Shown here one piece after another: positions 40,460-48,522 of a stretch of DNA of 64,000 nucleotides. The notes below the pieces were generated by a model. That model saw nothing but the letters and a program-made list of their open reading frames with translations. It had not been told where the DNA came from and made no database searches. Each line of letters starts with the position of its first letter. Positions within the stretch are counted from its first letter, which is position 1. Position numbers and translations under genes: made by a program. Source of the DNA: Streptomyces guryensis (lineage in GTDB: Bacteria; Actinomycetota; Actinomycetes; Streptomycetales; Streptomycetaceae); assembly GCF_021261325.1 (NCBI RefSeq), contig NZ_JAJSBI010000016.1:62001-126000 (forward strand), written 5' to 3'.

Positions 40460-41982
40460 TTCGCCGCCTCCAGGTCTTCGAGTGCCTTACGGGCCTGGCG
40501 GGCGCCCAGCGGTGAGAAGCCGGGGTTGAGTTTCAGCGCCGCCGTGAGGGAGTCACGGGCGTCCTTCGTGTGGCCGGTGGCGCGTTCGATCATGCCGCGG
40601 TGGTAGAGGAACGAGGCGTTGCGGTAACCGGTCGCGGTGGCCTGCTTCGCGTACGGGAGGGCCGCCGCGTCCTGGCCGTTGACGTGCAGGGCCCAGGCGA
40701 GGGCGTCCGCGGTGTGCACGGTGTGGCGGCGGGCCCACTCGGCGCGGGCGGCGCGCAGGGCCGCGGCCTTGTCGCCGTGGTCGGCCGCCGCGAGGGCGGT
40801 GTCGAGGTCGGCGTTGACGCCGTTGGCGCGGGCGAGCGCGATCCAGGCGTCGACCAGGGCGTACTGGTCGCGGGCCTTCTCCCGGTCGCCGTCGGCGCCT
40901 CGGTCCTCGTACATCTCGCCGAGTTCCACGAGGGGCTGGGGCAGCGGGTAGCGGGCGACGAGCTGCTCCATGTCCCTGAGCCCGGTCGCCTTGTCGCCGC
41001 TCGCGTACTCGGCGCGGGCGCGGCCCTCCAGCGCGGGCAGGTAGTTGTCGTCGGCGGCGAGGGCGCGGGCGTAGTAGCTGACCGCGGTCCTGTAGTCGCC
41101 CTGGTTCCAGGCGAGTTGGCCGATCTGGAAGGCGACGTAGGAGACGTCGCCCTTGGTGCTCGCGGTGCCGAGGGCCTGCTCCAGGACCCGGCGGGCCGTC
41201 TTCACGTCCCCGCGCAGCTCGTGCACGTACGCGTACCGGGTGAAGACGGGGATGCCCGGGCGCCGCGAGTCCGCGGTGTCGGCGGCCTTCGACGCGTCGG
41301 CGTAGCGGCCGAGTTCGACGAGTGCGTCGATGCGGGACGAGAGGGCGTTCTGGCTGTAGGGGTTCTCCTTCAGCACCTGGTCGGCGTAGTCCAGGGCGTC
41401 CTTGAAGTCGTGCCGGGCCGCGGCGAGGGCGGCCTGGCCGGTGATGGCCTGCTCGTTGCCGGGCTTCACGTCGAGGGAGCGCCTGAGGGCCTTGTCGGCC
41501 TGCGGATAACGGGAGGGGTCGCCCTTGGTGCGGGCCTGCTCGACATACGCCAGCCCAAGACTCGCCCAGCTCCCGAAATCCCTTGGCTGCGCCCTGAGAT
41601 GGGCCTGCAGGGAGAGAATGCTCGCGTCGATGTTCCCGCTGTTCAGCAACGCCGGCGACAGCGCACTGGGCGCGTCGGAGACCGTCGTGGTGTTCCCGTC
41701 CCGGATGGCACCGTAAGCAATGGACCCACCGGTCAGCGCAACGGCCAACAGGGCTGCCAGCCCGGCCAGTTGCCCCACATGCCACCGACGCCCGACGGCA
41801 GCGACCCGACGGAAGGCGGCGACGCGTTCGTCGGCGGGGGCGGCTGTGCCGGACGCCGGTTCGTCAGCGCCCTGAAGGGGCGCGGGGAACGGCGTGACCA
41901 GCCCCGACGAGCCCGCGGACAAGTCCCGACCATCCGTGGCACTCTCTGTGAAGCCCTCGTTGTCATCAGTGTCCGGGGCCAT
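40456..41982 (-). CDS. TPR-repeat membrane protein
   Basis: A 508-residue protein. A disordered cytoplasmic N-terminus (1-60) precedes one membrane helix (about 66-88, LAGLAALLAVALTGGSIAYG). The extracytoplasmic part consists of about ten tetratricopeptide-like helical pairs (for example PRDFGSWASLGLAYVEQA, DYRTAVSYYARALAADDNY). TPR arrays are protein-binding scaffolds. ATG 41982 follows AGGAGAGGGC. Its stop overlaps the start of the nickel/cobalt transporter, and a DUF4331 gene lies upstream, suggesting an assembly or stability role for that envelope group. No enzymatic motif is present. Confidence 0.82.
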   Translation of the reverse strand: MAPDTDDNEGFTESATDGRDLSAGSSGLVTPFPAPLQGADEPASGTAAPADERVAAFRRVAAVGRRWHVGQLAGLAALLAVALTGGSIAYGAIRDGNTTTVSDAPSALSPALLNSGNIDASILSLQAHLRAQPRDFGSWASLGLAYVEQARTKGDPSRYPQADKALRRSLDVKPGNEQAITGQAALAAARHDFKDALDYADQVLKENPYSQNALSSRIDALVELGRYADASKAADTADSRRPGIPVFTRYAYVHELRGDVKTARRVLEQALGTASTKGDVSYVAFQIGQLAWNQGDYRTAVSYYARALAADDNYLPALEGRARAEYASGDKATGLRDMEQLVARYPLPQPLVELGEMYEDRGADGDREKARDQYALVDAWIALARANGVNADLDTALAAADHGDKAAALRAARAEWARRHTVHTADALAWALHVNGQDAAALPYAKQATATGYRNASFLYHRGMIERATGHTKDARDSLTAALKLNPGFSPLGARQARKALEDLEAAK

Positions 41983-42031
41983 GCCCTCTCCTAAAGTGCC
42001 GTGCAGAACAAGGAAGTTGCCGCCCGATGGC

Positions 42032-42135
42032 GGCGCGGCCCGCACCGTGGGGGATGACGTGCGGGCCGCGCCAGTCGGTGGACGGGCCGAAGCCCGCGGA
42101 CCGGGCGGTGCCGCTCCGAAGAAGCCGCCCGGTCC
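42032..42135 (-). terminator. Double hairpin between DUF4331 and TPR genes
   Basis: Two perfect inverted repeats: GGCGCGGCCCGCAC/GTGCGGGCCGCGCC (42032-42072, 14-bp stem, 13-base loop) and GGACCGGGCGG/CCGCCCGGTCC (42098-42135, 11-bp stem). They follow the DUF4331 stop and precede the TPR gene on the same strand, so they could terminate or attenuate read-through. Confidence 0.75.
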
Positions 42136-42152
42136 GCCGGTCATGGTGCGGA

Positions 42153-43685
42153 CTAGTACACGCGGCTCCGCATCCGACGCCACCACATGAGGCCCGCGCC
42201 GATCAGCGCGATACCGGCGGCTCCGCCACCGGCCGAGGCCGCGATCAGCGTGGTCTTGTCCATGCCGCCGGCCGACACGGGCTGCAGGGCGTCGCCGAGC
42301 TGGCTCTTGACGTCGCTGCCGCTGCTGACGCCCTTGGCGGTGGCACCGCGCGAACCGGACGTCGGGTTGGCCAGGTACGGGAAGTACTTGCCGAAGCCCT
42401 GGTCGTTCTTGTCGACCGCGTCGCCCAGGTCGTTCTTGGAGCCGACCAGTTCACCCTCCATGACCTGGAGCGCCTCGTCGATCACGTCGTCGGTGAGCCG
42501 GCGGCCGTTCGGGAAGCCCGCGTTGTCACCGTCGAGGACGCCCAGCCGCTTCGGGGAGGCGGCCGGCTTGATCGAGGTGTTCAGACGCAGTTCCTCGGCC
42601 GGGCGCACGTACGGCGGCTGGTTGAGGCCCTTGACGCCCTTCAGGAACACGTCGACGAGGTCGTTGCGCGGCTCCGACGGTGCCTTGATCTTGTAGATCG
42701 ACTCGATGAGCTTCGGCAGCTCCGGGTTGGTCACGTTCTTCAGGAACTGCGCGTCGTACCGGGGCGAGGACGCGTTGAACTTGTCCTTGTCCTTCAGCGG
42801 GTTGACGACCTCGTTGACCAGCGGGTTGCCCAGGCGCGAGACCTGCTCGTAGTAGCCGCGGGCGTTCTTGCGCGCGACGGTCGACCAGACGCCGATGATC
42901 GGCTGCTTCCTCGACTCCGTGAGCATGTCCGTGGGCAGCTGCAGGGCGATCGAGTTGACGTTGTAGCCCTTGAGGGTGTCCCGGCCGACCTCGGAGAGGT
43001 TCCCGCCGTACAGCAGGTCGAAGACGCGCAGGTCGGCGAAGAACGGGTCGTCGGCCTGGCCGGCGAAGGTCTGGCCGCCGTTGGACAGCTTGTAGATCGC
43101 CTGGTCGCGCAGCTTGCCGTAGTCGGGCATCGACGCCTTGCCGACGTCCGACGGCGCCACCGGAATGTCGTCGGCGAGCCTGGTCTTCGAGAGGGCCCGC
43201 TGGCCCTTCAGCTTGATCAGGTCGATGTCGTACGTCTGCGTGATGTTCAGGTCCGGGTCGGTCAGGTTGCTGACCACGCCCGTGTTGTACAGGAACGACT
43301 TCTTGTTCCTCGTCTGCGTGCGGAACGTGTAGCGGAGCAGCAGGTCGTCCTGCGCGTCACCGTTGTTGTCTATATGGATGTCGTACTGGGCGTCGTCGCC
43401 GAACTGGTAGAAGTTCGGGCCGCCTGCCGGTTCCTCGAACGGGATGAAGTTCGCGATGACCGTCGTGGTGTCCGGCTTGTCCGGGCTGACGAACGCGTAG
43501 AGGTCCGTGTTGTCGTACTGGGGCTGCCCCGAGATCAGCGGGGCCTCCCGGTGACTGGAGGCGGAGGCCGCCCCCGGTGCCAGCGTGGCCACGCCGGCGG
43601 CCGCGAGCCCCCCGGCGGCCAGCGCCCCGGCTATCAGGGTCGCGATGCTCCCGCGTCCCGCACCGCTCCTGGAGATAGGTGTCAT
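42153..43685 (-). CDS. Secreted DUF4331-domain protein with C-terminal membrane tail
   Basis: A 510-residue exported protein. The signal peptide (about 1-42) ends ASAS and is followed by SHREAPLISGQPQYDNTDLYAF, the hallmark start of DUF4331. The beta-rich domain continues to about 420 with YDIHIDNNGDAQDDLLLRYTF and PFFADLRVFDLLYGG. A C-terminal helix (about 482-503, GAAGIALIGAGLMWWRR) retains it in the membrane. DUF4331 function is unknown; it is often found with ECF sigma factors. ATG 43685 is used because a SigK-like promoter fits 38 bases upstream. Confidence 0.85.
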   Translation of the reverse strand: MTPISRSGAGRGSIATLIAGALAAGGLAAAGVATLAPGAASASSHREAPLISGQPQYDNTDLYAFVSPDKPDTTTVIANFIPFEEPAGGPNFYQFGDDAQYDIHIDNNGDAQDDLLLRYTFRTQTRNKKSFLYNTGVVSNLTDPDLNITQTYDIDLIKLKGQRALSKTRLADDIPVAPSDVGKASMPDYGKLRDQAIYKLSNGGQTFAGQADDPFFADLRVFDLLYGGNLSEVGRDTLKGYNVNSIALQLPTDMLTESRKQPIIGVWSTVARKNARGYYEQVSRLGNPLVNEVVNPLKDKDKFNASSPRYDAQFLKNVTNPELPKLIESIYKIKAPSEPRNDLVDVFLKGVKGLNQPPYVRPAEELRLNTSIKPAASPKRLGVLDGDNAGFPNGRRLTDDVIDEALQVMEGELVGSKNDLGDAVDKNDQGFGKYFPYLANPTSGSRGATAKGVSSGSDVKSQLGDALQPVSAGGMDKTTLIAASAGGGAAGIALIGAGLMWWRRMRSRVY

Positions 43686-43723
43686 GCCGTCCGTCCTCAG
43701 TCCCAACTTGCCTGACGAACGCT

Positions 43724-43751
43724 GATTCGGAGCGGTCGGCAGGGTGGATTG
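43724..43751 (-). promoter_or_regulatory. SigK-type promoter of the DUF4331 gene
   Basis: On the minus strand: -35 CAATCC (43746-43751), a 16-base spacer, -10 CGAATC (43724-43729). This is close to the mycobacterial SigK pattern CCATCC-N16/17-CCGAAT and matches the sigK upstream site in spacing. Confidence 0.65.
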
Positions 43752-43885
43752 GTCGAATCCCAAACGTTCTTACGGCGAACTTGGAATCTTGTTTCAGACG
43801 AACGTGAAGCTGTTTGAACGCGGATCCTGACGGATCGTCTTTGATCGGCCACCGACCCGCGTTTTGGGCGTGGCGATCCGTAACC

Positions 43886-43913
43886 CCATCCGGAGGTGCG
43901 TTCGTTGCGAATG
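43886..43913 (+). promoter_or_regulatory. SigK-type autoregulatory promoter of sigK
   Basis: -35 CCATCC (43886-43891), a 16-base spacer, -10 CGAATG (43908-43913). The -10 element covers the ATG at 43911, which argues that translation starts further down, at GTG 43962. Confidence 0.7.
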
Positions 43914-43961
43914 CCTGGTGTGACGGGACGGGGCCCATGCGGGCGGGGAGAGGGGGACCGA

Positions 43962-44504
43962 GTGGAGGCCGACGAGCTTCTGGTACTCGTGGCAGGCGGC
44001 GACCAGAAGGCATTCGAGGAGCTGTACGGCCTGGTGTCCGGTCCGGTGTTCGGACTGGTCCGCCGGGTCGTACGCGACCCCGCGCAGTCGGAGGAGGTGG
44101 CCCAGGAGGTGCTGCTCGAACTCTGGCGGTCCGCCGCGCGGTTCGACCCCGGGCGCGGCAGCGCACTGTCCTGGATCCTCACCGTCGCCCACCGCCGCGC
44201 CGTCGACCGGGTGCGCAGCGCCCGCGCGGCCGTGGACCGTGAGCAGCGCGAGGCACGCCGGGCCCACCACCCCGCCTTCGACCAGGTCACGGAGGAGGTC
44301 GAGGCGGGCCTGGAACGCGAGTGGGTTCGCCGCTGCCTGGACCGCCTCAGCACGCTGCAGCGCCAGTCCGTCACCCTCGCCTACTACGACGGCTACACGT
44401 ACCGTGAAGTGGCCGAGCGGCTCTCGCTGCCGCTGGGCACGGTCAAGACCCGGATGCGCGACGGACTCACCCAGCTGCGCAAGTGCCTGGGAGGTGTCGC
44501 ATGA
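43962..44504 (+). CDS. sigK: ECF RNA polymerase sigma factor SigK
   Basis: A 180-residue ECF sigma factor. Region 2 is at about 20-85 (AFEELYGLVSGPVFGLV, QSEEVAQEVLLELWRSAARFD). Region 4 is at about 120-175 (LQRQSVTLAYYDGYTYREVAERLSLPLGTVKTRMRDGL). The rskA-like gene is coupled by an ATGA overlap, as for SigK in other actinobacteria. GTG 43962 follows GAGAGGGGGACC; the upstream ATG 43911 lies in the promoter. It probably transcribes its own gene and the divergent DUF4331 gene when RskA is degraded or inactivated. Confidence 0.87.
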   Translation: MEADELLVLVAGGDQKAFEELYGLVSGPVFGLVRRVVRDPAQSEEVAQEVLLELWRSAARFDPGRGSALSWILTVAHRRAVDRVRSARAAVDREQREARRAHHPAFDQVTEEVEAGLEREWVRRCLDRLSTLQRQSVTLAYYDGYTYREVAERLSLPLGTVKTRMRDGLTQLRKCLGGVA

Positions 44505-45322
44505 GTCTCCTCGCCCGACTGTTCCGCCGCGGGGATCTGCACTCGCTCGCGGCCCCCTACGCGCTCGACGCCCTGGGGCCCGGGGAGCGGGTCCGCTTCG
44601 AGCGGCACCTGAAGAACTGCGACCGCTGCGGTGCAGAGGTGCGCGCCCTGACCGAGGACGCCGTCCGCCTCGCCTGGTCCACGGCCGCCCCGCCGCCGGC
44701 CGCGATGCGCGACCGGGTGCTGGCCGCCGTACGCGCCACCCCGCAGGAGCCGGGGGTGTTCGCCCGGGAGCACACGCCCGTGCTGCCGCCGCACGTCTGG
44801 GGCACGCAGCCGCCGCCGGGACGCTCCCGTGCGCCGCGCGAGCGCCGCCCCTTCTTCGTGCCGTTCGCCACGGCGACGGCGGCCGCGGCCCTCGTCGTCG
44901 CCTCGCTCTTCGCCGTCCAGGCGAACCAGACCCAGGACAAGCTGGACGCCGAGCGCGCCCAGGCACGTGAGATCGCCCACGTTCTCGCAGCTCCCGACGC
45001 ACGTGCGAGCACCCGCAGGGACACCCAGGGCCGAAGTATCGGAGCGGTCGCCTCCGCATCGGAGGGGCAGGCGGTCGTCACGCTCAGCGGATACGACGCC
45101 CTGCCCAGCGGACGCGTGCACCAGCTGTGGCTCATGCGCCCCGGTGCGCAACCACGCTCCCTCGGGCTCTTCGAGGGCGGCGACACGCCCTTGGTCGCGA
45201 CCGACCTCAGCACATCGGCAACGTCACTCGCAGTGACCGTGGAGCCCGACGGTGGGTCACCGCAGCCCACCAGCCAGCCCATTGTCCAACTCGCCCTGAA
45301 ATCGGTTGGATTCGGAGAGTAA
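44501..45322 (+). CDS. rskA: Anti-sigma factor, RskA-like
   Basis: A 273-residue single-pass membrane protein. The N-terminal anti-sigma domain (1-80) has the zinc-type motif H36-x3-C40-x2-C43 (HLKNCDRC). A Pro-rich linker, one helix (about 128-148, ATATAAAALVVASLFAVQAN) and a C-terminal RskA domain (about 170-270, AVVTLSGYDALPSGRVHQLWLM) follow. It should hold SigK at the membrane until regulated intramembrane proteolysis or redox change releases it. The start overlaps the sigK stop (ATGA). Confidence 0.87.
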   Translation: MSLLARLFRRGDLHSLAAPYALDALGPGERVRFERHLKNCDRCGAEVRALTEDAVRLAWSTAAPPPAAMRDRVLAAVRATPQEPGVFAREHTPVLPPHVWGTQPPPGRSRAPRERRPFFVPFATATAAAALVVASLFAVQANQTQDKLDAERAQAREIAHVLAAPDARASTRRDTQGRSIGAVASASEGQAVVTLSGYDALPSGRVHQLWLMRPGAQPRSLGLFEGGDTPLVATDLSTSATSLAVTVEPDGGSPQPTSQPIVQLALKSVGFGE

Positions 45323-45448
45323 TCATGGAGGAGTCGTCAACACCCTTACGGGGAAGGTGAATCCTGTGACCGCGATACACGAGTGCCCCAAGGGAGCGAT
45401 AGGGTTACCCTGCCCGGGCCGGGTGGACTCGTACGGGTGGGGAGTGAC

Positions 45449-45718
45449 ATGGAACAGATAACAATGCGCAGCAGGGCCAGGGTCCCTGCGATCACCTGCG
45501 GGAGCAGCGCGACCAGTTCGCGCCTCGACCGTCATCTCTCGGTGCTGGGCGGCCCCGCCGTCCCGCAGCGCGAGGCGGCCGAGGCGACCTCGCTGATGCG
45601 TGAGCTGACCGCGCGTGACACCCCACGTGAGCGCAGCGCCAGGGGCAACCGGATCAGCCGCGTGCTGCTCTTCGCGCCGCTGCGCCGACTGCGCCGTTCG
45701 CTGTTCGGCGGGCGCTGA
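45449..45718 (+). CDS. Small basic hypothetical protein (89 aa)
   Basis: An 89-residue protein of unknown function. It is basic and Arg/Ser-rich (MRSRARVPAITCGSS, SVLGGPAVPQREAAEATSL, RISRVLLFAPLRRLRRSLFGGR) and ends with a short amphipathic, positively charged helix that could bind membrane or nucleic acid. A GGGGAGTGAC ribosome site precedes ATG 45449. It lies 126 bases after rskA on the same strand. No family recognised. Confidence 0.65.
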   Translation: MEQITMRSRARVPAITCGSSATSSRLDRHLSVLGGPAVPQREAAEATSLMRELTARDTPRERSARGNRISRVLLFAPLRRLRRSLFGGR

Positions 45719-45930
45719 GCGACACCGGCGCTCGTTCCGCAAGAGGCCGCGCCCGGGGCACCGCGTCGTCCGGCGCAGCGCTGCGATCCCGTCGTCCGTC
45801 ATCCCCGCGGCATGCAGCGACATCCGGGCATACGCCCGGGCGTGGCCACGTCCTTCGATCCCTCGCCTCCGGTGCGTCCCACCCGCTCCGTACCCCGAGG
45901 CAACACCACCCACGTCACCGGCCGTTGAGG

Positions 45931-46713
45931 TCAGCGCTCCCCGTGCGCGTACCTCCGCACCGCCAGCGGCAGGAACACCCCGATCAGCACGGCGCACCAC
46001 AGCAGTGACCCGGCGATCGGGTGCGCCACCGGCCAGGCGGCGTCCCCCGGCACCGGCGCGTTGCCGAAGAGGTCCCGCAGGGCCGTCGTCACCGCGCTGA
46101 TCGGATTCCACTCGGCGACCGTGCGCAGCCGGCCCGGCAGGCCGTCGGTCGGGATGTAGGCGTTGGACAGCAGCGGCAGCACGAACGTCGAGGCGCCGAG
46201 CTGCCCGGCCGCATCCTCGCTCCGGGTGAGCAGTCCCAGGAAGATGCCGATCGAGGTGCACGCGAACCGGAACAGGAGCAGCAGCCCCACGGCGCCCACG
46301 GCCCGGGGCACGGACCCCTCGACCCGCCAGCCCGCCGCGAGGCCGACCAGGAGCAGTGGCACCGTCCCGATCGCCGTGACCACGAGATCGGCCACCGCCT
46401 GCCCGAGCGGTACGGCGGCCCGGCTCACCGGCATCGTCCGGAAGCGGTCCATCACACCGCGGTGCGAGTCGGCGGCAGCCTGGAACATACCGGTCATGAG
46501 CCCGCCCGCGGCCGTCGAGACCAGGAGTCCCGGCACCAGGAAGGACCGGTACTCGCGGCCGGGCATCGCGAGGGCGCTGCCGAAGACGTAGCCGAAGAAC
46601 AGCAGCATGTTGATCGGCATGACCTGGGTGAGGATCGCCAGCCCGGGACTGTTGCGGACCCGCCGCAGCTGCCGGCCGACCATCGCGAGGCCGTCGTACG
46701 CCAACGTGCTCAT
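45931..46713 (-). CDS. ABC-2 type exporter permease (DrrB-like)
   Basis: A 260-residue permease with six helices typical of ABC2_membrane proteins. RQLRRVRNSPGLAILTQVMPINMLLFFGYVFG starts the first pair. A conserved external segment precedes DRFRTMPVSRAAVPLGQAVADL, the ATPase-coupling helix. SNAYIPTDGLPGRLRTVAEWNPISA is the DrrB-like late motif. It pairs with the ATPase gene upstream through an ATGA overlap at 46710-46713. Export of hydrophobic drugs or lipids is usual for the family. Substrate unknown. Confidence 0.87.
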   Translation of the reverse strand: MSTLAYDGLAMVGRQLRRVRNSPGLAILTQVMPINMLLFFGYVFGSALAMPGREYRSFLVPGLLVSTAAGGLMTGMFQAAADSHRGVMDRFRTMPVSRAAVPLGQAVADLVVTAIGTVPLLLVGLAAGWRVEGSVPRAVGAVGLLLLFRFACTSIGIFLGLLTRSEDAAGQLGASTFVLPLLSNAYIPTDGLPGRLRTVAEWNPISAVTTALRDLFGNAPVPGDAAWPVAHPIAGSLLWCAVLIGVFLPLAVRRYAHGER

Positions 46714-47657
46714 GCTGCGGGCTCCTTGATGTCGGTGGTCAGCCGGATGAAGGCCTCGTCGAGCGTCGGCTGCCGCAGGCTCGCGTCGAGCAACGGCACG
46801 CCCGCCGCGTCGAGTTCGCGCACCAGGCGGGGCAGCGTGAGTGTCCGGTCCCTGGTGAGCGCGCCGAGGGCGTTGCGTTCGTGGTCGAACGACGGCTCGA
46901 CGCCCGTGAGTTGATCGAGGACCCCCGCAGCCTTCACCATCACCTCCGCGTTCGTGACGACGACCTCGACGTGGACCCCGATGACCGCCTTGAACTGGGC
47001 CGGCGATCCCGTGTGCGTCACCCGCCCCCGGTCCACCAGGGCGATGTCGTCGGCGAGTTGGTCGGCCTCCTCCAGGTACTGCGTGGTCAGCAGCACCGTC
47101 GTACCGTCGGCCGTGAGCTCGCGCACGGCGTTCCAGATCAGATTGCGGCTGGCCGGGTCGAGGCCGGTCGTCGGCTCGTCCAGGAACAGCACCTCGGGCC
47201 GGCGGATCAGGCTCGCCGCCAGGTCCAGCCGGCGGCGCATTCCGCCGGAGTAGGTCGAGGCCGCCCGGCCGGCCGCCTCGGCCAGCGCGAACCGCTCCAG
47301 GAGCTCGTCGGCACGCTGCCCCGGCGCCCGCACCCGGTGCAGCCGCGCGAACAGCCGCAGGTTCTCCCGGCCCGTGAGGTCGCCGTCGACCGACGCGTAC
47401 TGCCCCGTGACCCCGATCCTGCGCCGGACGGCCACGGGCTCCCGGACGAGGTCGTGCCCCGCGATCCGTGCCGAGCCGGCGTCCGGCCGCAGCAGCGTCG
47501 TCAGCAGTCGCACGGCCGTCGTCTTGCCCGCCCCGTTCGGCCCGAGGACACCGCAGACCGTGCCCTGGGCCACCGCGAGGTCCAGCCCGCGCACCGCGCG
47601 CACATCGCCGAATTTCTTCTCCAGACCTTCACTAAGTACAGCGTACGTAGAAGTCAT
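46710..47657 (-). CDS. ABC exporter ATP-binding protein (DrrA-like)
   Basis: A 315-residue ATPase. Walker A GPNGAGKTT (about 39-47), Q-loop VTGQYASVDGDLTGRENL, signature STYSGGMRRRLDLA, Walker B VLFLDEPTTGLDP and switch His replaced in position by Gln (LTTQYLEEAD), as seen in DrrA. The C-terminal DrrA-type extension ends PTLDEAFIRLT. ATG 47657 is preceded by a GGGAC site. The divergent TetR gene and a palindrome in the shared promoter suggest drug-inducible repression. Confidence 0.9.
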   Translation of the reverse strand: MTSTYAVLSEGLEKKFGDVRAVRGLDLAVAQGTVCGVLGPNGAGKTTAVRLLTTLLRPDAGSARIAGHDLVREPVAVRRRIGVTGQYASVDGDLTGRENLRLFARLHRVRAPGQRADELLERFALAEAAGRAASTYSGGMRRRLDLAASLIRRPEVLFLDEPTTGLDPASRNLIWNAVRELTADGTTVLLTTQYLEEADQLADDIALVDRGRVTHTGSPAQFKAVIGVHVEVVVTNAEVMVKAAGVLDQLTGVEPSFDHERNALGALTRDRTLTLPRLVRELDAAGVPLLDASLRQPTLDEAFIRLTTDIKEPAA

Positions 47658-47675
47658 GTCCCGACCATAGCCCAC

Positions 47676-47692
47676 TACGTACGGTGTACGTA
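47676..47692. promoter_or_regulatory. TetR operator between the exporter and its regulator
   Basis: TACGTAC-GGT-GTACGTA is a perfect 17-bp palindrome. A weaker relative, GTACAGCGTACGTA, lies near 47636-47649 inside the start of the ATPase gene. The position suits control of both divergent genes. Confidence 0.8.
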
Positions 47693-47720
47693 ACTAGGAT
47701 GGTGGTCGAGGTGATGATCG

Positions 47721-48434
47721 ATGGCGGGCCGAGCGGCGGTACCCGAAGTGATCTGGGCGCGTCCCGAGCGGACGGGCCGGGGGCCGAGGCCTGCCTACAC
47801 GCGGGCCGACATCGCGACGGCGGCGGTGAAGGTCGCCGACGAGGGCGGGCTGGACGCGGTGTCGATGCGGCACGTCGCGGCCGAGCTGGGCTGCGGGACC
47901 ATGTCGCTGTACAACTACGTCCCCCGCAAGGAGGACCTGTACGAGCTGATGGTGGACGCGGTCGGCGGCGAGCACGAGCTGTGGGAGCCGTCGGGGGACT
48001 GGCGGGCCGACATGCGCCGGGTCGCCCAGCAGACGAGGGTGCTGATGCACCGGCATCCGTGGATGACGCGGCTGATGTCACCGGTGTACGGGTTCAGCCC
48101 GAACGCCCTGCGCTATCTGGAGCACTGTCTGGCCTGCCTGGATCCGCTCGACGCGCGCTACGGCATGAAGATGCAGCTTGTCGGGATGCTGAACGGGTGC
48201 GTGACGTCGTATGTGGCCACCGAGTTGGCCGCCGCCGAGCGGACGCGGTCGTTGCCGTGGTCGGCGGAGGAGGAGAGTGCGGTGCGGGTGGCCTATCTGG
48301 GGGGTGTCCTGGCCGGCGGGGCTTATCCGCGGATGGCTGCGGCGTTCACGGAGACCTCCGGGCCGATCGATCTTGACGGGGCTTTCGAGTCGATGCTGGA
48401 GCGGATGCTCGACGCCTTTGCGCAGCGGGGGTGA
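47721..48434 (+). CDS. TetR-family transcriptional regulator of the DrrAB-like exporter
   Basis: A 237-residue regulator. The N-terminal HTH (about 28-75) reads IATAAVKVADEGGLDAVSMRHVAAELGCGTMSLYNYVPRKEDLYELM. The C-terminal ligand domain (about 90-230) resembles the TetR_C family tied to antibiotic exporters. It is divergent from the ABC exporter, with a perfect 17-bp palindrome in between. Repression relieved by the exported compound is the simplest model. Confidence 0.88.
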   Translation: MAGRAAVPEVIWARPERTGRGPRPAYTRADIATAAVKVADEGGLDAVSMRHVAAELGCGTMSLYNYVPRKEDLYELMVDAVGGEHELWEPSGDWRADMRRVAQQTRVLMHRHPWMTRLMSPVYGFSPNALRYLEHCLACLDPLDARYGMKMQLVGMLNGCVTSYVATELAAAERTRSLPWSAEEESAVRVAYLGGVLAGGAYPRMAAAFTETSGPIDLDGAFESMLERMLDAFAQRG

Positions 48435-48456
48435 GGTTGTCCGCGACTGAGGGTCC

Positions 48457-48513
48457 GTTGTGGTTGACCGCGCCCACGCGGCGGAGCCGCAAACCGATAC
48501 GGCCCCGCGCCCC
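48457..48513. repeat. REP-like element, copy 4
   Basis: GTTGTGGTTGACCGCGCCCA followed by a GGCGGAGCC core and GGCCCCGCGCCCC. It matches the element at 3711-3780 over most of its length but lacks the second hairpin arm. It lies between convergent genes. Confidence 0.65.
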
Positions 48514-48522
48514 TGAAGGCCG

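Noticed and set aside
43911..43961. ATG 43911 as the sigK start
   Set aside because: The ATG lies in the probable -10 element (CGAATG), and GTG 43962 has a far better ribosome site.
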